DNA of 64,000 nucleotides from Tamlana flava (lineage in GTDB: Bacteria; Bacteroidota; Bacteroidia; Flavobacteriales; Flavobacteriaceae). Positions 17,740 through 25,901 of this stretch are shown in pieces. The position numbers and the translations under genes are program-made. Under the pieces are notes generated by a model, which saw only the letters and a program-made list of their open reading frames with translations, was not told the DNA's origin and made no database searches. The stretch's first letter is position 1, and each line of letters begins with the position of its first letter. The stretch lies in assembly GCF_041287255.1 (NCBI RefSeq), contig NZ_JBGGTX010000004.1, positions 496,001 to 560,000 on the forward strand, in the 5' to 3' direction.

Positions 17740-18974
17740 TGGATAAATTAAAAACAGCCAATTTATATAGAAGTGAACTCATTCCCGTTAGCGGAAAACT
17801 TGTTGAGCGGTACAACAAATGCTTGGTAAAACTTGGTTTTAGTAAAACAAAGCTAAAGAATTTTCATATTGATGGTATAGGTTGGAGTCCAGAGGTGGCT
17901 GAAGAAAAAAAAGACAATCACTATCTAAATAATGGCGAGGCAAATCCGTGTGGCATACTAATCACGCCTTTGCAAAAAGGGAAACCCATTTACATGCCAA
18001 CGCATACTTTTGATAGAGATATCATGAAACTTGTATTTAATGAGCATGGTGAAAAAATAAAGGATATCACCAGAGATTGCGCCATTTGTTTGGATTTCGA
18101 CCAAGGTATTGATGCCTTTTATGAGCCTTTGGATGTTTTAAAATACGATAAAATCAGTGTTCACTTTCATTTGATAAACGACTTGGATAAAATTCAAAAA
18201 CAGCAATTGGAATTGGTTGATACTTTTAGTCAGGGTAATAACTTTATTGATGAAGCCATCCACGAACAATTGTTGGAATCCGCCAAACAATATGGTGATT
18301 TACGATACCGCGATTTAGAATTACATGAATTGCAATACACTACAGATTCGTTTTATACAGAGTCATTTGGAGGTGTTTATGTATTGCGCGATTTTATTAC
18401 GCCTATAGTAGTTTTTGAAAATGAAAAATGGTATAAAGAAGCCATAAAAGATACTAATTACGAGGTCTTGATTTACCATATAGAGCAGTCTGAGCTTATG
18501 AACAAATTAAGCGACCATATTATTATTGAATGCGATTTGGAAAAAGTGGTAAAAACTGAACGTTACGAGCGCATCAAAAAGTTTGAATTGGCAGCCTGCT
18601 TAAAAAAGACACAACATCCTATAAAAGATATTTTAACAGATCCCATACTATATAAAAGTTACTTGAACAAACTTGATATGGAATCCCGTAAAAAAGTCAT
18701 GAGTGTAGAGCGATATTTGGAAAAGCTGGAAGTAAGTAACGAATTCAAAATTGCCGATATTGTTGATGAAGATTTATTTAAAGCGTTGCATCAGCCACAT
18801 TCTTCTCTAAGTGCGCAACATCAGGATTTAATATGGAAATTATTGGTTAATATTTCACCTAAAGACGTGTTGTTTTGGTATTGGTACGATAAAACAGGGT
18901 TTTACAAAAGTTTTCAGACTTGGGATGAATCACTTAAAGACTGGGCCATTGAAACTATTGGTAACAATATTTAA
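17739..18974 (+). CDS. Uncharacterised cytoplasmic protein, 411 aa
   Basis: 411 residues, no signal peptide or TM segment. It belongs to an uncharacterised flavobacterial family (a DUF number may exist; I cannot confirm it). Features visible: an N-terminal helix ELIPVSGKLVERYNKCLVKLG, a strand-rich middle (CGILITPLQKGKPIYMPTHTFDRD, ISVHFHLIND) and a C-terminal helical region ending in WYWYDKTGFYKSFQTW. No catalytic motif recognised. The ATG overlaps the nudK stop by 1 base, so it is translationally coupled to the Nudix gene and upstream ATPase. Confidence 0.7.
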   Translation: MDKLKTANLYRSELIPVSGKLVERYNKCLVKLGFSKTKLKNFHIDGIGWSPEVAEEKKDNHYLNNGEANPCGILITPLQKGKPIYMPTHTFDRDIMKLVFNEHGEKIKDITRDCAICLDFDQGIDAFYEPLDVLKYDKISVHFHLINDLDKIQKQQLELVDTFSQGNNFIDEAIHEQLLESAKQYGDLRYRDLELHELQYTTDSFYTESFGGVYVLRDFITPIVVFENEKWYKEAIKDTNYEVLIYHIEQSELMNKLSDHIIIECDLEKVVKTERYERIKKFELAACLKKTQHPIKDILTDPILYKSYLNKLDMESRKKVMSVERYLEKLEVSNEFKIADIVDEDLFKALHQPHSSLSAQHQDLIWKLLVNISPKDVLFWYWYDKTGFYKSFQTWDESLKDWAIETIGNNI

Positions 18975-19020
18975 AAATTATAGACTAATTTTATAAGAGA
19001 TAACTTCAAACTCAAAAACC

Positions 19021-19542
19021 ATGACACTAGAACTCATAATTTTTATAGCATCCATACTTTTTGGCGCTCTATTGTATTGGAGAGAATCCCACGGAAACAA
19101 ACTTTACCGGTTTTTCAATAAATTGATGTATTCCAAAGAATTGCAAATGAAACCAACCGATAAAACAGGTTTTCTTTACCAACAAAAATTCATAGTGCGT
19201 TTGGTTTTTATTGGGTTCTTATTTTTAATTGGTATCGTAGTTACGCGCTTTTTAATTCCCATTGATTTAGCAACTATTTCAATTTTTGCCTCCATGATTG
19301 TGGGAACTTTATTGGGTACCTATTTAGCAAATGTCATATTTAAATCTAGCGAGGTTATTGAAGAAAAAAGTCATTCACTGGAAGATGTGGTTCATGATAC
19401 TATTGAAAAAGGAAAGGATTTCATAGAAGATTTAAAGGCAAAAGAAAAGGAAGTTGAAAAAATAGAGGAAGCAAAACCTGATAAGCCAAAAGCTGAAGAA
19501 AAAAGTGCTCGAGAGCGTTTAAAAGATAAAGGATTGTTATGA
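19021..19542 (+). CDS. Membrane protein with three hydrophobic segments and charged coiled tail, 173 aa
   Basis: 173 residues. Hydrophobic stretches at about residues 3-19 (LELIIFIASILFGALLYW), 62-80 (LVFIGFLFLIGIVVT) and 84-108 (ISIFASMIVGTLLGTYLANVIF), then a long, acidic and lysine-rich C-terminal helix from about 110 to the end (EDLKAKEKEVEKIEEAKPDK). The tail probably faces the cytoplasm. Its stop overlaps the start of the next, larger membrane protein by 4 bp. Function unknown; a membrane anchor for the ATPase block is a guess. Confidence 0.7.
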   Translation: MTLELIIFIASILFGALLYWRESHGNKLYRFFNKLMYSKELQMKPTDKTGFLYQQKFIVRLVFIGFLFLIGIVVTRFLIPIDLATISIFASMIVGTLLGTYLANVIFKSSEVIEEKSHSLEDVVHDTIEKGKDFIEDLKAKEKEVEKIEEAKPDKPKAEEKSARERLKDKGLL

Positions 19543-21233
19543 TAAAAAACTACTGGAACAGAGGCAAGAAACAAAAAACTATAACCATTATTGTTTTCAT
19601 AATTTTAATCATTGCGTTGTTTGTATTGCGTGACGATTACCAACCGGCATTGCTTTTTCTGCGCAAGTATATTTTCATAATCCTGTTAAGTGGAATTGTT
19701 TTGTTCTTTGGTTTGCGAAAGTTTAGACGTTCTGCGAGTACAGGTGTTAGACTGGGTATTTTGGCTCTTTTAGTCATTTTTTTTGGAATTTTATATGTAG
19801 TCGGTTGGCATTTTAAAATGTATGATTACATGAAAACATACAATGTTTTCAACCATTTAAATAAAATTGAAATCAACGAATTGCCCTTAACCCAAAACGA
19901 GCGCATTCAACCACTTCGAAATATTTTCTCAATGGCGAATGAAAGTGTTGGCGAAACAAAAGACGTTTCATTGCCTCATTTGGTTAGAATTGGCAATGAA
20001 AACAAATGGACCATGGCTATTCAACCCACCGAAAAATATGTATGGCAAGGAATGACCGATAATACCGAAGAAGTCTTTGCTGTATCGAGCACGACACCGT
20101 TTCCAAGGTTTTCAAGTGAAAACAGAATTCCGGTAACCTTTTCAATAGGTGAATCTTTAAAATTTAGTAGGAACACTTATAATGCTGTGGTGCAACGTTT
20201 CAACTTTTTTCAGTTGTTTATGCTTGAACCAAGCGACACCTATTATATGAAGAATGATTCAGGTCAATGGGTCGAAGTAGTGAGTCTAATAAAATGGAAA
20301 GGCTTTTTGTTTCCATACCCAACCTTTGGTGGCGTTATGGTAATAGACAATGGTGAGCACGATTTTAAAGATTATATAGAGCGTATTTTAATAGGAAAGG
20401 GCACTTATATAAGTCCTCAGGAGATGAAAAACCATCCGTATTTAACACGCCAAAATACGCTTGCTGAAAAAGTGTCTCGGTTGCAGGCAGAATCGTTGAA
20501 GTTTTTAGGCGGATTTAACGACCCGTTACCTTGGAACATGGAAACTGCAGTGAAAATTCCACAAATGCCAAAGGACCAAAACCAACAGCCGTATGTAACG
20601 GATTTTGATTTTTCGGATACTGATGTAGATGCTTATAGTGGACTTTACCATTGGTTTGGTTTAGAGCCTGTAGGCGAGGAGCGAACCAGTTTAAGTTTTA
20701 GTGTGTTTATTCCGGCAGATGGTACTGACAAACTGTATTACTACAACCATGCAGCTAAAAAACAAGGATATGCCGGTGTTTCGGCAATGCCTTTAAAAGT
20801 GAAGGAATCGCGAAAAGAGTATGATTGGTCTGCCAATACACCAGTGGAGTTTAGACCGTATATTAAAAATATTGCAGGCAAAAAACGCATGTTTTTTATG
20901 GGTACTGTGTCCTCAATTAGTGATAGGAATGCGAAACAATTTGATGGGTCAGCTACGCCAGATTTGGTTTTGATAGATAGCGAATACCGCGATGTAGTTT
21001 GGATTGATGTAAAACACCCAAGCCAATGGGATAAGACGGTTTACGATCAATTAAACGAAGCATGGCGTGCCAGTGAGGGTATCGGTTATTATTTTGTTGA
21101 AGAAACGAAAAATATTGATTTAGCCGATACCGTAAAAGACACAATAAATGTTGTGTCTGTTATTGACGAAAAAGCCTTAGCTATTGAAAAATTGCAAAAG
21201 CAGATTGATTCTTTGAAGGCTGTTGGTAATTAA
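19539..21233 (+). CDS. Membrane-anchored protein with large extracytoplasmic domain, 564 aa
   Basis: 564 residues. Three hydrophobic segments in the first 95 residues: about 16-30 (TIIVFIILIIALFVL), 44-60 and 71-93. A soluble region of about 460 residues follows with strand-rich sequence (FPYPTFGGVMVIDNGEHDF, GLYHWFGLEPVGEERTSLSFSVF, FFMGTVSSISDRNAKQFDG). No motif I recognise. A short helix LQKQIDSLK closes the protein. It is the last gene of the seven-gene block and ends 20 bp before the convergent ureohydrolase gene. Confidence 0.75.
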   Translation: MIKNYWNRGKKQKTITIIVFIILIIALFVLRDDYQPALLFLRKYIFIILLSGIVLFFGLRKFRRSASTGVRLGILALLVIFFGILYVVGWHFKMYDYMKTYNVFNHLNKIEINELPLTQNERIQPLRNIFSMANESVGETKDVSLPHLVRIGNENKWTMAIQPTEKYVWQGMTDNTEEVFAVSSTTPFPRFSSENRIPVTFSIGESLKFSRNTYNAVVQRFNFFQLFMLEPSDTYYMKNDSGQWVEVVSLIKWKGFLFPYPTFGGVMVIDNGEHDFKDYIERILIGKGTYISPQEMKNHPYLTRQNTLAEKVSRLQAESLKFLGGFNDPLPWNMETAVKIPQMPKDQNQQPYVTDFDFSDTDVDAYSGLYHWFGLEPVGEERTSLSFSVFIPADGTDKLYYYNHAAKKQGYAGVSAMPLKVKESRKEYDWSANTPVEFRPYIKNIAGKKRMFFMGTVSSISDRNAKQFDGSATPDLVLIDSEYRDVVWIDVKHPSQWDKTVYDQLNEAWRASEGIGYYFVEETKNIDLADTVKDTINVVSVIDEKALAIEKLQKQIDSLKAVGN

Positions 21234-21247
21234 AACATGATCGTGTT
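21234..21247. terminator. Short palindrome between converging genes
   Basis: AACATGATCGTGTT is self-complementary except for one G-T pair, and is followed by CAATTTTATT. It lies in the 20 bp between two convergent stops, so it could end both transcripts. The stem is short and the T-run weak. Confidence 0.35.
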
Positions 21248-21252
21248 CAATT

Positions 21253-22272
21253 TTATTCACTTTGCGCTCTAATAAAATCAGTAATTAGATAAGTAATAAG
21301 CTTTCCAACTTTAGTAGCTGTTTTTTTTGTTGGTGCCGCTTCACAAATATGTAAATAAAGGGCATTTTTATGTTGCCCGAAATGATGGACAAATGTCCTT
21401 GCTTGGTTAGAAGAAAAGCCACTTGGCGTCATGGCACTGCTAGGTATGTTTTCAATAGCATCGCAGTCTATTTCTATTCCAAAATAATTATTGGAAACAT
21501 GCTCCAAAGCTACTTTCAATTCGTTCTTGAATTTCAATTCGTTCCTGATTTCTAGAGTTTCAAAAGTATTGTAGCTTATGTTCTTTGATTTGTCAAGCAT
21601 TTTAAAAATCTTTTCGGAAGTATAATTTTCATGTAATCCGAAAGCAAAATAATTCTCCAAAAATCCTTCCGCGAAAGCGTAACTGAATCCATTGCCACTA
21701 TGGCGTCCTTCTTCAGATCTAAAATCGGAATGCGCATCAAAGTTCACAGCATTTATAGGAGTATTAAGCGCTAAACTACTACCTTTAATATTGCCATAGG
21801 CGTTGTTATGCCCGCCACCAATTATGATTGGTTTTTTGCGAGCTGCTAAAATTTGGTGAATAATATGTGAAACATGGCTATCAATATTTTCGACCAATTT
21901 TCTAGCCTTCAAAATATCTTTTTTTCTGGTTGGTTTTAATTTTGACATTTCAGATAGCTCTTCTGAAAAGTCTAAGTGCCCCAATATTAGTACTTTATCC
22001 GGATGGGTAAATTCATTGTTTTGGATGTTTAACAAGACTTTAATGGTGGCCTCCCAAGCTTTTGAGGTGCCAATATTTCCATGGTTTGCAAATACGCCAA
22101 CATCTTCTGGCAAACCTAAAATTACATGTGTAACATCCAAATTATTAAGTTGTTCGTATATATGTGAAATGCTGGTTAATATTTGAACGTTTTGACCAAA
22201 TTTGGATTCACCTGAGCGTTTGTTTAATAATTTGTTACGCGTATTATTGTTAAATAAAACTAGTTTATCCAT
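21253..22272 (-). CDS. Arginase/formimidoylglutamase family ureohydrolase
   Basis: 339 residues of the ureohydrolase fold. Metal-binding segments are visible: GGGHNN at 152-157 (His155), NFDAHSDFR with D179, H181 and D183, and EIDCDAIEN with D269 and D271. The first motif reads GGGHN rather than the GGDH of classical arginases, as in formimidoylglutamase-like members, and the protein is nearer 340 than 300 residues. Hydrolysis of an amidino or formimino compound (for example N-formimino-L-glutamate in histidine degradation) is likely. No other hut gene lies nearby, so the exact substrate is open. Confidence 0.8.
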   Translation of the reverse strand: MDKLVLFNNNTRNKLLNKRSGESKFGQNVQILTSISHIYEQLNNLDVTHVILGLPEDVGVFANHGNIGTSKAWEATIKVLLNIQNNEFTHPDKVLILGHLDFSEELSEMSKLKPTRKKDILKARKLVENIDSHVSHIIHQILAARKKPIIIGGGHNNAYGNIKGSSLALNTPINAVNFDAHSDFRSEEGRHSGNGFSYAFAEGFLENYFAFGLHENYTSEKIFKMLDKSKNISYNTFETLEIRNELKFKNELKVALEHVSNNYFGIEIDCDAIENIPSSAMTPSGFSSNQARTFVHHFGQHKNALYLHICEAAPTKKTATKVGKLITYLITDFIRAQSE

Positions 22273-22391
22273 TAGAAAGCAAATGAGTTATGATTATTAA
22301 AAATACATCATTATTTGTTTGTAGCATTATAAAAATATAGATTAAACAAAAATCAAGAAATTTAACCTTAACACACATTAAAACAACAATT

Positions 22392-23270
22392 ATGGAAAAT
22401 AACAAAAGTAACACTGGGCTTAAAGTTGCATTGGGTATTGCACTAGTTTTATTTTTAGGTACTGGTTTTTATACCATGAATTTGTACAAGAAAAGTAATG
22501 AGACCCAAAAAGAGCTAACTGAAGAAAAGCAGCTGGTTATGAATGATTTGAACGCTATGGCAAAACAATATGATGAAGCTATAGGTGAAAATGAAATAGC
22601 TAACGCAAACTTGGTTGAGGCCAGAGCTAGAATACAAGGTCTTATAGATTCTTTGAAAATTTCTGAAACAAACGTAAAAAGTTTGTGGAGATACAAGAAA
22701 AAATACATGTCACTTCAAGAAGAAATGGACGTGCTATTGGCTCAAAATGATTCTTTGAGAGTCGAAAACTCTTATTTGGCAACTTCTTTGGACAGCACGC
22801 GTGTACGTTTGGAAGAGCGCACAATTTTTACAGATTCATTATTGGTACAAAACAATGCTTTGGCTGAAGTTGTTGAAAACGCTTCAATTTTAGGTGCTGT
22901 TGGCCTTAAAGGTTTTGGTGTAATTGAAAGAACTTCAGGTAAATTAATACCAACTGAAAGAGCAGGTAGAACAGATAAAATTAGAGTTTGCTTTACTGTT
23001 GCTAAAAATCCGTTGGTTCCAGCTGGTGACGAAGAGCTTTATGTTCAAGTTATTGACCCTAAGAACAATACTTTAGGTTTAAATGAGCAAATTCAATTTG
23101 GTGAAAAAACATTAAATTACAGTATAATTAGTAAATTCAATTATGAAAATGCTAGTCTTAACGTTTGCGAATTTGTTACTGGAAATGGTGATTTTGAAAA
23201 AGGACGTTATGTAGTAAATGTATTTAATGAGAAAGACCTAGTGTCTACTTCAGAGTTTACTTTAAAATAA
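22392..23270 (+). CDS. Membrane-anchored coiled-coil envelope protein, 292 aa
   Basis: 292 residues. A single TM anchor at about 11-28 (LKVALGIALVLFLGTGFYTM), then a long coiled coil of about 120 residues (KELTEEKQLVMNDLNAMAKQ, ENEIANANLVEARARIQGL, LQEEMDVLLAQNDSLRVENS), then a beta-rich domain of about 110 residues with VCFTVAKNPLVPAGDEELYV. Homologues are common in Flavobacteriaceae and usually carry uninformative labels; the function is unknown. A strong terminator follows 30 bp downstream, and the gene appears monocistronic. Confidence 0.75.
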   Translation: MENNKSNTGLKVALGIALVLFLGTGFYTMNLYKKSNETQKELTEEKQLVMNDLNAMAKQYDEAIGENEIANANLVEARARIQGLIDSLKISETNVKSLWRYKKKYMSLQEEMDVLLAQNDSLRVENSYLATSLDSTRVRLEERTIFTDSLLVQNNALAEVVENASILGAVGLKGFGVIERTSGKLIPTERAGRTDKIRVCFTVAKNPLVPAGDEELYVQVIDPKNNTLGLNEQIQFGEKTLNYSIISKFNYENASLNVCEFVTGNGDFEKGRYVVNVFNEKDLVSTSEFTLK

Positions 23271-23300
23271 GAAACAATTATAAAGTTTATACTTTATCCC

Positions 23301-23333
23301 AAAAGCTCCAAACAACTGTTTGGAGCTTTTTTT
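23301..23333 (+). terminator. Strong intrinsic terminator
   Basis: Arms AAAAGCTCCAAAC at 23301-23313 and GTTTGGAGCTTTT at 23318-23330 form a perfect 13-bp stem with loop AACT, followed by TTT. Ends the coiled-coil envelope gene. Confidence 0.88.
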
Positions 23334-23479
23334 ATGTATCCATTTTATTGTGGTTAATCACTGTTGTATGTACAACTAAACTAGTATTTATGTAAATTGC
23401 ATATAATTTGTAAAAAGAACGTAAAAAGATATTATTTTTGAACGCCTAAAGTATTCCATTATTATTTTTCCTAGAAAAG

Positions 23480-23509
23480 TTTGTTTTGATTAACAATTCT
23501 ATAATCTTG
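23480..23509 (+). promoter_or_regulatory. Candidate promoter of the Crp/Fnr gene
   Basis: TTTG at 23480-23483, an 18-bp spacer and TAATCTTG at 23502-23509 (one mismatch to the TAnnTTTG -7 box). An alternative is TTTG at 23407-23410 with a perfect TATTTTTG at 23433-23440 and a 22-bp spacer. If the nearer box is used, transcription would start downstream of the GTG at 23509, which supports the ATG at 23548 as the start. Confidence 0.4.
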
Positions 23510-23547
23510 TGATTGCTTTTATCAACCAACCCAACCCGATTTTGTTA

Positions 23548-24123
23548 ATGAATAGTAATTTCAATTTTTTAAATTCCATTGGGGAAGTTTCCGAAGAACT
23601 TTTTAAGGAACTTCAAAGTATCAGTGTTTTTAGAAGAATTCCCTCAGGCACACAAATAGTTAAATTACACGAAGTGCCCACCAAAGTGTATCTTATTGTT
23701 TCTGGTGTTGTTCGATGTTACTTATGTACAGAATCAGGCAAGGAGTTCAACAAAAGTTTTTACATAGCTACTGCTTTTATGGGGTCTTTAACGGCTTTGG
23801 TAAAAAGAACACCTTCTGCATTTGTTTTTGAATCCATTACCGACATTGAAGCGTTTGAAATAGATTACTATAAACTCATGGAGTTGCACAAGAGAAGCAA
23901 TGCATTAAAAACTTTGTACAGTAGAGTTTTAGAAAAGGTTTACATGCAATATGAAAAGCGATTGGTGGATTTGATTTCGTTGGATGCTACTGGGCGCTAT
24001 TTAGAATTGAGGAAGCAAAATCCTAATATTGATGATTTGATTTCACAGTATCATATTGCTTCTTATCTTGGCATTACGCCTGTGCAATTAAGCAGGATAC
24101 GAAAAAAAACAAGAGCTCATTAA
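23548..24123 (+). CDS. Crp/Fnr family transcriptional regulator
   Basis: 191 residues from ATG 23548. An in-frame GTG at 23509 would add 13 residues, but it overlaps a promoter-like box and the family N-terminus fits the ATG. The cyclic-nucleotide-binding-like domain covers about residues 10-120 (IPSGTQIVKLHEVPTKVYLIVSG is the beta-roll). The C-terminal helix-turn-helix is around DLISQYHIASYLGITPVQLSRIRKK. There are no clustered cysteines for an FNR iron-sulfur centre and no clear cAMP-binding Arg-Ser pair, so the ligand is unknown. In Bacteroidota such proteins often regulate stress or metabolic genes. It faces the redox operon convergently. Confidence 0.85.
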   Translation: MNSNFNFLNSIGEVSEELFKELQSISVFRRIPSGTQIVKLHEVPTKVYLIVSGVVRCYLCTESGKEFNKSFYIATAFMGSLTALVKRTPSAFVFESITDIEAFEIDYYKLMELHKRSNALKTLYSRVLEKVYMQYEKRLVDLISLDATGRYLELRKQNPNIDDLISQYHIASYLGITPVQLSRIRKKTRAH

Positions 24124-24220
24124 CATTTGTTATTTAATTATAATAAGCTAAACTATATCTTTGACTTGATTTCCTTTAATACAATAAACACGTAGAAGGA
24201 TTGATAGCTAACCAACCAAG

Positions 24221-24290
24221 AAAACAGATGAAAGTATTTTTCATCTGTTTTTTAATTGGTTTTCTTGACGTTAAATGCCGTCAAGTTTTT
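24221..24290. terminator. Nested bidirectional terminator region
   Basis: Hairpin 1: AAAACAGATGAAA (24221-24233) pairs with the complementary TTTCATCTGTTTT and ends in a T-run. Hairpin 2: CTTGACG pairs with CGTCAAG across a short loop (about 24264-24285), followed by TTTTTT. An outer 10-bp inverted repeat, TTGATAGCTA (24201-24210) and TAGCTATCAA (24316-24325), flanks both, the right arm overlapping the 3' end of the minus-strand small gene. CAAGAAAAC at 24217-24225 can also pair with GTTTTCTTG near 24259-24267. The region separates two converging transcripts. Confidence 0.7.
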
Positions 24291-24314
24291 TCTGATTGCT
24301 TTGAAGCCAGGCTC

Positions 24315-24572
24315 TTAGCTATCAATAGAGCCTAAAACCCGTGACATGAAGTTGTTTAATGCTTCCTTTTTTGGTGTGCCATCCTTGGTCATTTTATTGA
24401 CTTCCAAAGCACCGTACATATTTGAAATCAGTTCGCCAATAACATCTAATTCTTCATCCTTCAATGATGATATTTCGGTAAGACCCTCCAATGTTTCAAT
24501 GGTTTCAATTACGAAATCTTCATCATTATCTTCAATGAATTGGGTTAAGTGTTTAATTACTGGTAATTTCAT
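24315..24572 (-). CDS. Small acidic protein of the Prx/Trx operon, 85 aa
   Basis: 85 residues, helical, acidic in the middle (EDNDEDFVIETIETLEGLTE, SLKDEELDVIGELISN), with no cysteine and no signal peptide. It overlaps the thioredoxin-like gene by 20 bp and belongs to a three-gene unit with the peroxiredoxin. In flavobacteria this small gene recurs beside the peroxiredoxin and thioredoxin genes (family with a DUF number I am not certain of). The lack of Cys argues against a direct redox role; an adaptor role is only a guess. Confidence 0.7.
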   Translation of the reverse strand: MKLPVIKHLTQFIEDNDEDFVIETIETLEGLTEISSLKDEELDVIGELISNMYGALEVNKMTKDGTPKKEALNNFMSRVLGSIDS

Positions 24573-24867
24573 TTACTAATTCCTTTAAAACATCAAACTT
24601 GTTGGTCTGAACTTGGTTAACAAATGCACCATTTTTAAATGTGGCAAAGGTTGGCAAATTATCTACTGAAGCCAATTTTCTTGAGTTTGGAAATTTTTCA
24701 GCATCGGCCACAACAAAGGAAATGCCTTCGTTTTCAGAGGCCAGTTTTTTAAATTTGGGTTTCATTATCCTGCAATTTCCACACCATGTTGCAGAATATT
24801 GTACCACAACGTTCCTGTTGTTGGCAATGATTTCTTCCAAGCTATCTTGTTCTAATTCTTGAACCAT
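24553..24867 (-). CDS. Thioredoxin family protein
   Basis: 104 residues, the size of a single-domain thioredoxin. Active site SATWCGNCRIMKPKF with Cys29 and Cys32 (WCGNC instead of the usual WCGPC, which tends to alter redox potential). The cis-Pro segment reads SVDNLPTFATFKNG. No signal peptide, so cytoplasmic. It lies downstream of the peroxiredoxin gene on the same strand and overlaps the small acidic-protein gene, so it is the probable reductant of the neighbouring peroxiredoxin. Confidence 0.9.
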   Translation of the reverse strand: MVQELEQDSLEEIIANNRNVVVQYSATWCGNCRIMKPKFKKLASENEGISFVVADAEKFPNSRKLASVDNLPTFATFKNGAFVNQVQTNKFDVLKELVNEITSN

Positions 24868-24945
24868 ATATTTTTAATTTTTTAGGATGCTGAACACGGT
24901 GAATAATTTAAAAATATTCACTGTGTTCGGTAAATTGTTTTTTAA

Positions 24946-25584
24946 TTAGTGAGTTGCCAAATAAGAGGCAGTTTCCTTTGCATTGGCATTCATCGCATCT
25001 TTACCTTCTTCCCAGTTGGCTGGACAAACTTCACCTTTTTCTTGGACATGCGTTAAAGCGTCAACCAAACGAAGGTACTCGTTTACGTTTCTTCCTAAAG
25101 GCATGTTGTTGATGCTTTCGTGTTGCACAATACCTTTTTCATCAATAATATAGGTAGCTCTGTACGTTACGTTATCACCCTCTAATAATACTGTACCCGT
25201 TGCCTCATCAAAAGTTTCATTTGTGATGTCTAAAATGCCAAGAATTTTAGAAAGGTTTCTGTTGCTATCCGCAAGAATTGGGTAGGTTACACCTTCAATG
25301 CCTCCATTTTGTTTTGGGGTGCTTAGCCATGCAAAATGCACTTCTGGAGTATCACAAGAAGCGCCTATTACAATAGTATTCCGTCTTTCAAATTCTGGTA
25401 AAGCTGCTTGAAATGCGTGTAATTCGGTTGGACAAACAAAAGTGAAATCTTTTGGATACCAAAACAATACCACTTTTTTCTTATTGTCTATTGCTGTTTC
25501 TAGAACGTTTATTTTAAAGGTGTCACCCATTTCATTCATTGCGTCAACATTTAAATCCGGAAATTTTTTTCCTACTAATGCCAT
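24946..25584 (-). CDS. 2-Cys peroxiredoxin (AhpC/Prx1 type)
   Basis: 212 residues. Peroxidatic Cys51 in FTFVCPTELHAF; the resolving cysteine lies in GEVCPANWEEG near residue 187, followed by an extended C-terminus. This is the Prx1/AhpC-type 2-Cys peroxiredoxin that reduces hydrogen peroxide and organic peroxides. The conserved Trp and the PILADSN-like YPILADSNRNLS segment fit. No ahpF is present; the adjoining thioredoxin-like gene probably supplies electrons. It has the best-looking promoter of the region, at 25628-25656. Confidence 0.93.
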   Translation of the reverse strand: MALVGKKFPDLNVDAMNEMGDTFKINVLETAIDNKKKVVLFWYPKDFTFVCPTELHAFQAALPEFERRNTIVIGASCDTPEVHFAWLSTPKQNGGIEGVTYPILADSNRNLSKILGILDITNETFDEATGTVLLEGDNVTYRATYIIDEKGIVQHESINNMPLGRNVNEYLRLVDALTHVQEKGEVCPANWEEGKDAMNANAKETASYLATH

Positions 25585-25627
25585 ATAATTCTGTTTTTAA
25601 AGTTTGATTATTAAATTAATTCTGAAA

Positions 25628-25656
25628 CAAAATTATCACTATAAAATACCTTCAAA
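25628..25656 (-). promoter_or_regulatory. Candidate promoter of the peroxiredoxin operon
   Basis: On the minus strand: -33 TTTG (25656-25653), 17-bp spacer, -7 TAATTTTG (25635-25628), a perfect match to TAnnTTTG. Start codon 44 bp downstream. Position and spacing are right for a Bacteroidota housekeeping promoter. Confidence 0.6.
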
Positions 25657-25872
25657 AATAGAATGCAATTATAAAATCTTATGAAGCAATAGCGTTTAAA
25701 TATCGGTTGAAAAAACCATGCTTTATTTTATGAATTGCTCAAAATATTGTATCGGAAATTATCGACTTCACAACATTGAAAAGCAAACGGCAATAATTTT
25801 GTTTAAGAGATTTTATTTTTCATTGATTAAAAGCAGCGAATTTTAATCAAGCGTTGAGAGCGAAGAGTTGTG

Positions 25873-25880
25873 TACATTTG
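25873..25880 (+). promoter_or_regulatory. Candidate -7 box upstream of the YdjM-like gene
   Basis: TACATTTG, a perfect TAnnTTTG box, ends 21 bp before the ATG at 25902. A TTG at 25854-25856, with a slightly short 16-bp spacer, could be the -33 element. Confidence 0.45.
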
Positions 25881-25901
25881 TATTTCAAATTTTGTTCTTA
25901 A

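Larger units (their letters stand above)
25585..25901. other. 317-bp intergenic region with divergent promoters
   Basis: Gap between the minus-strand peroxiredoxin gene and the plus-strand metal-dependent hydrolase gene. I see the candidate promoters described separately and no open frame or RNA gene. The centre (about 25680-25860) is AT-rich without an obvious palindrome or repeat. Confidence 0.6.
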
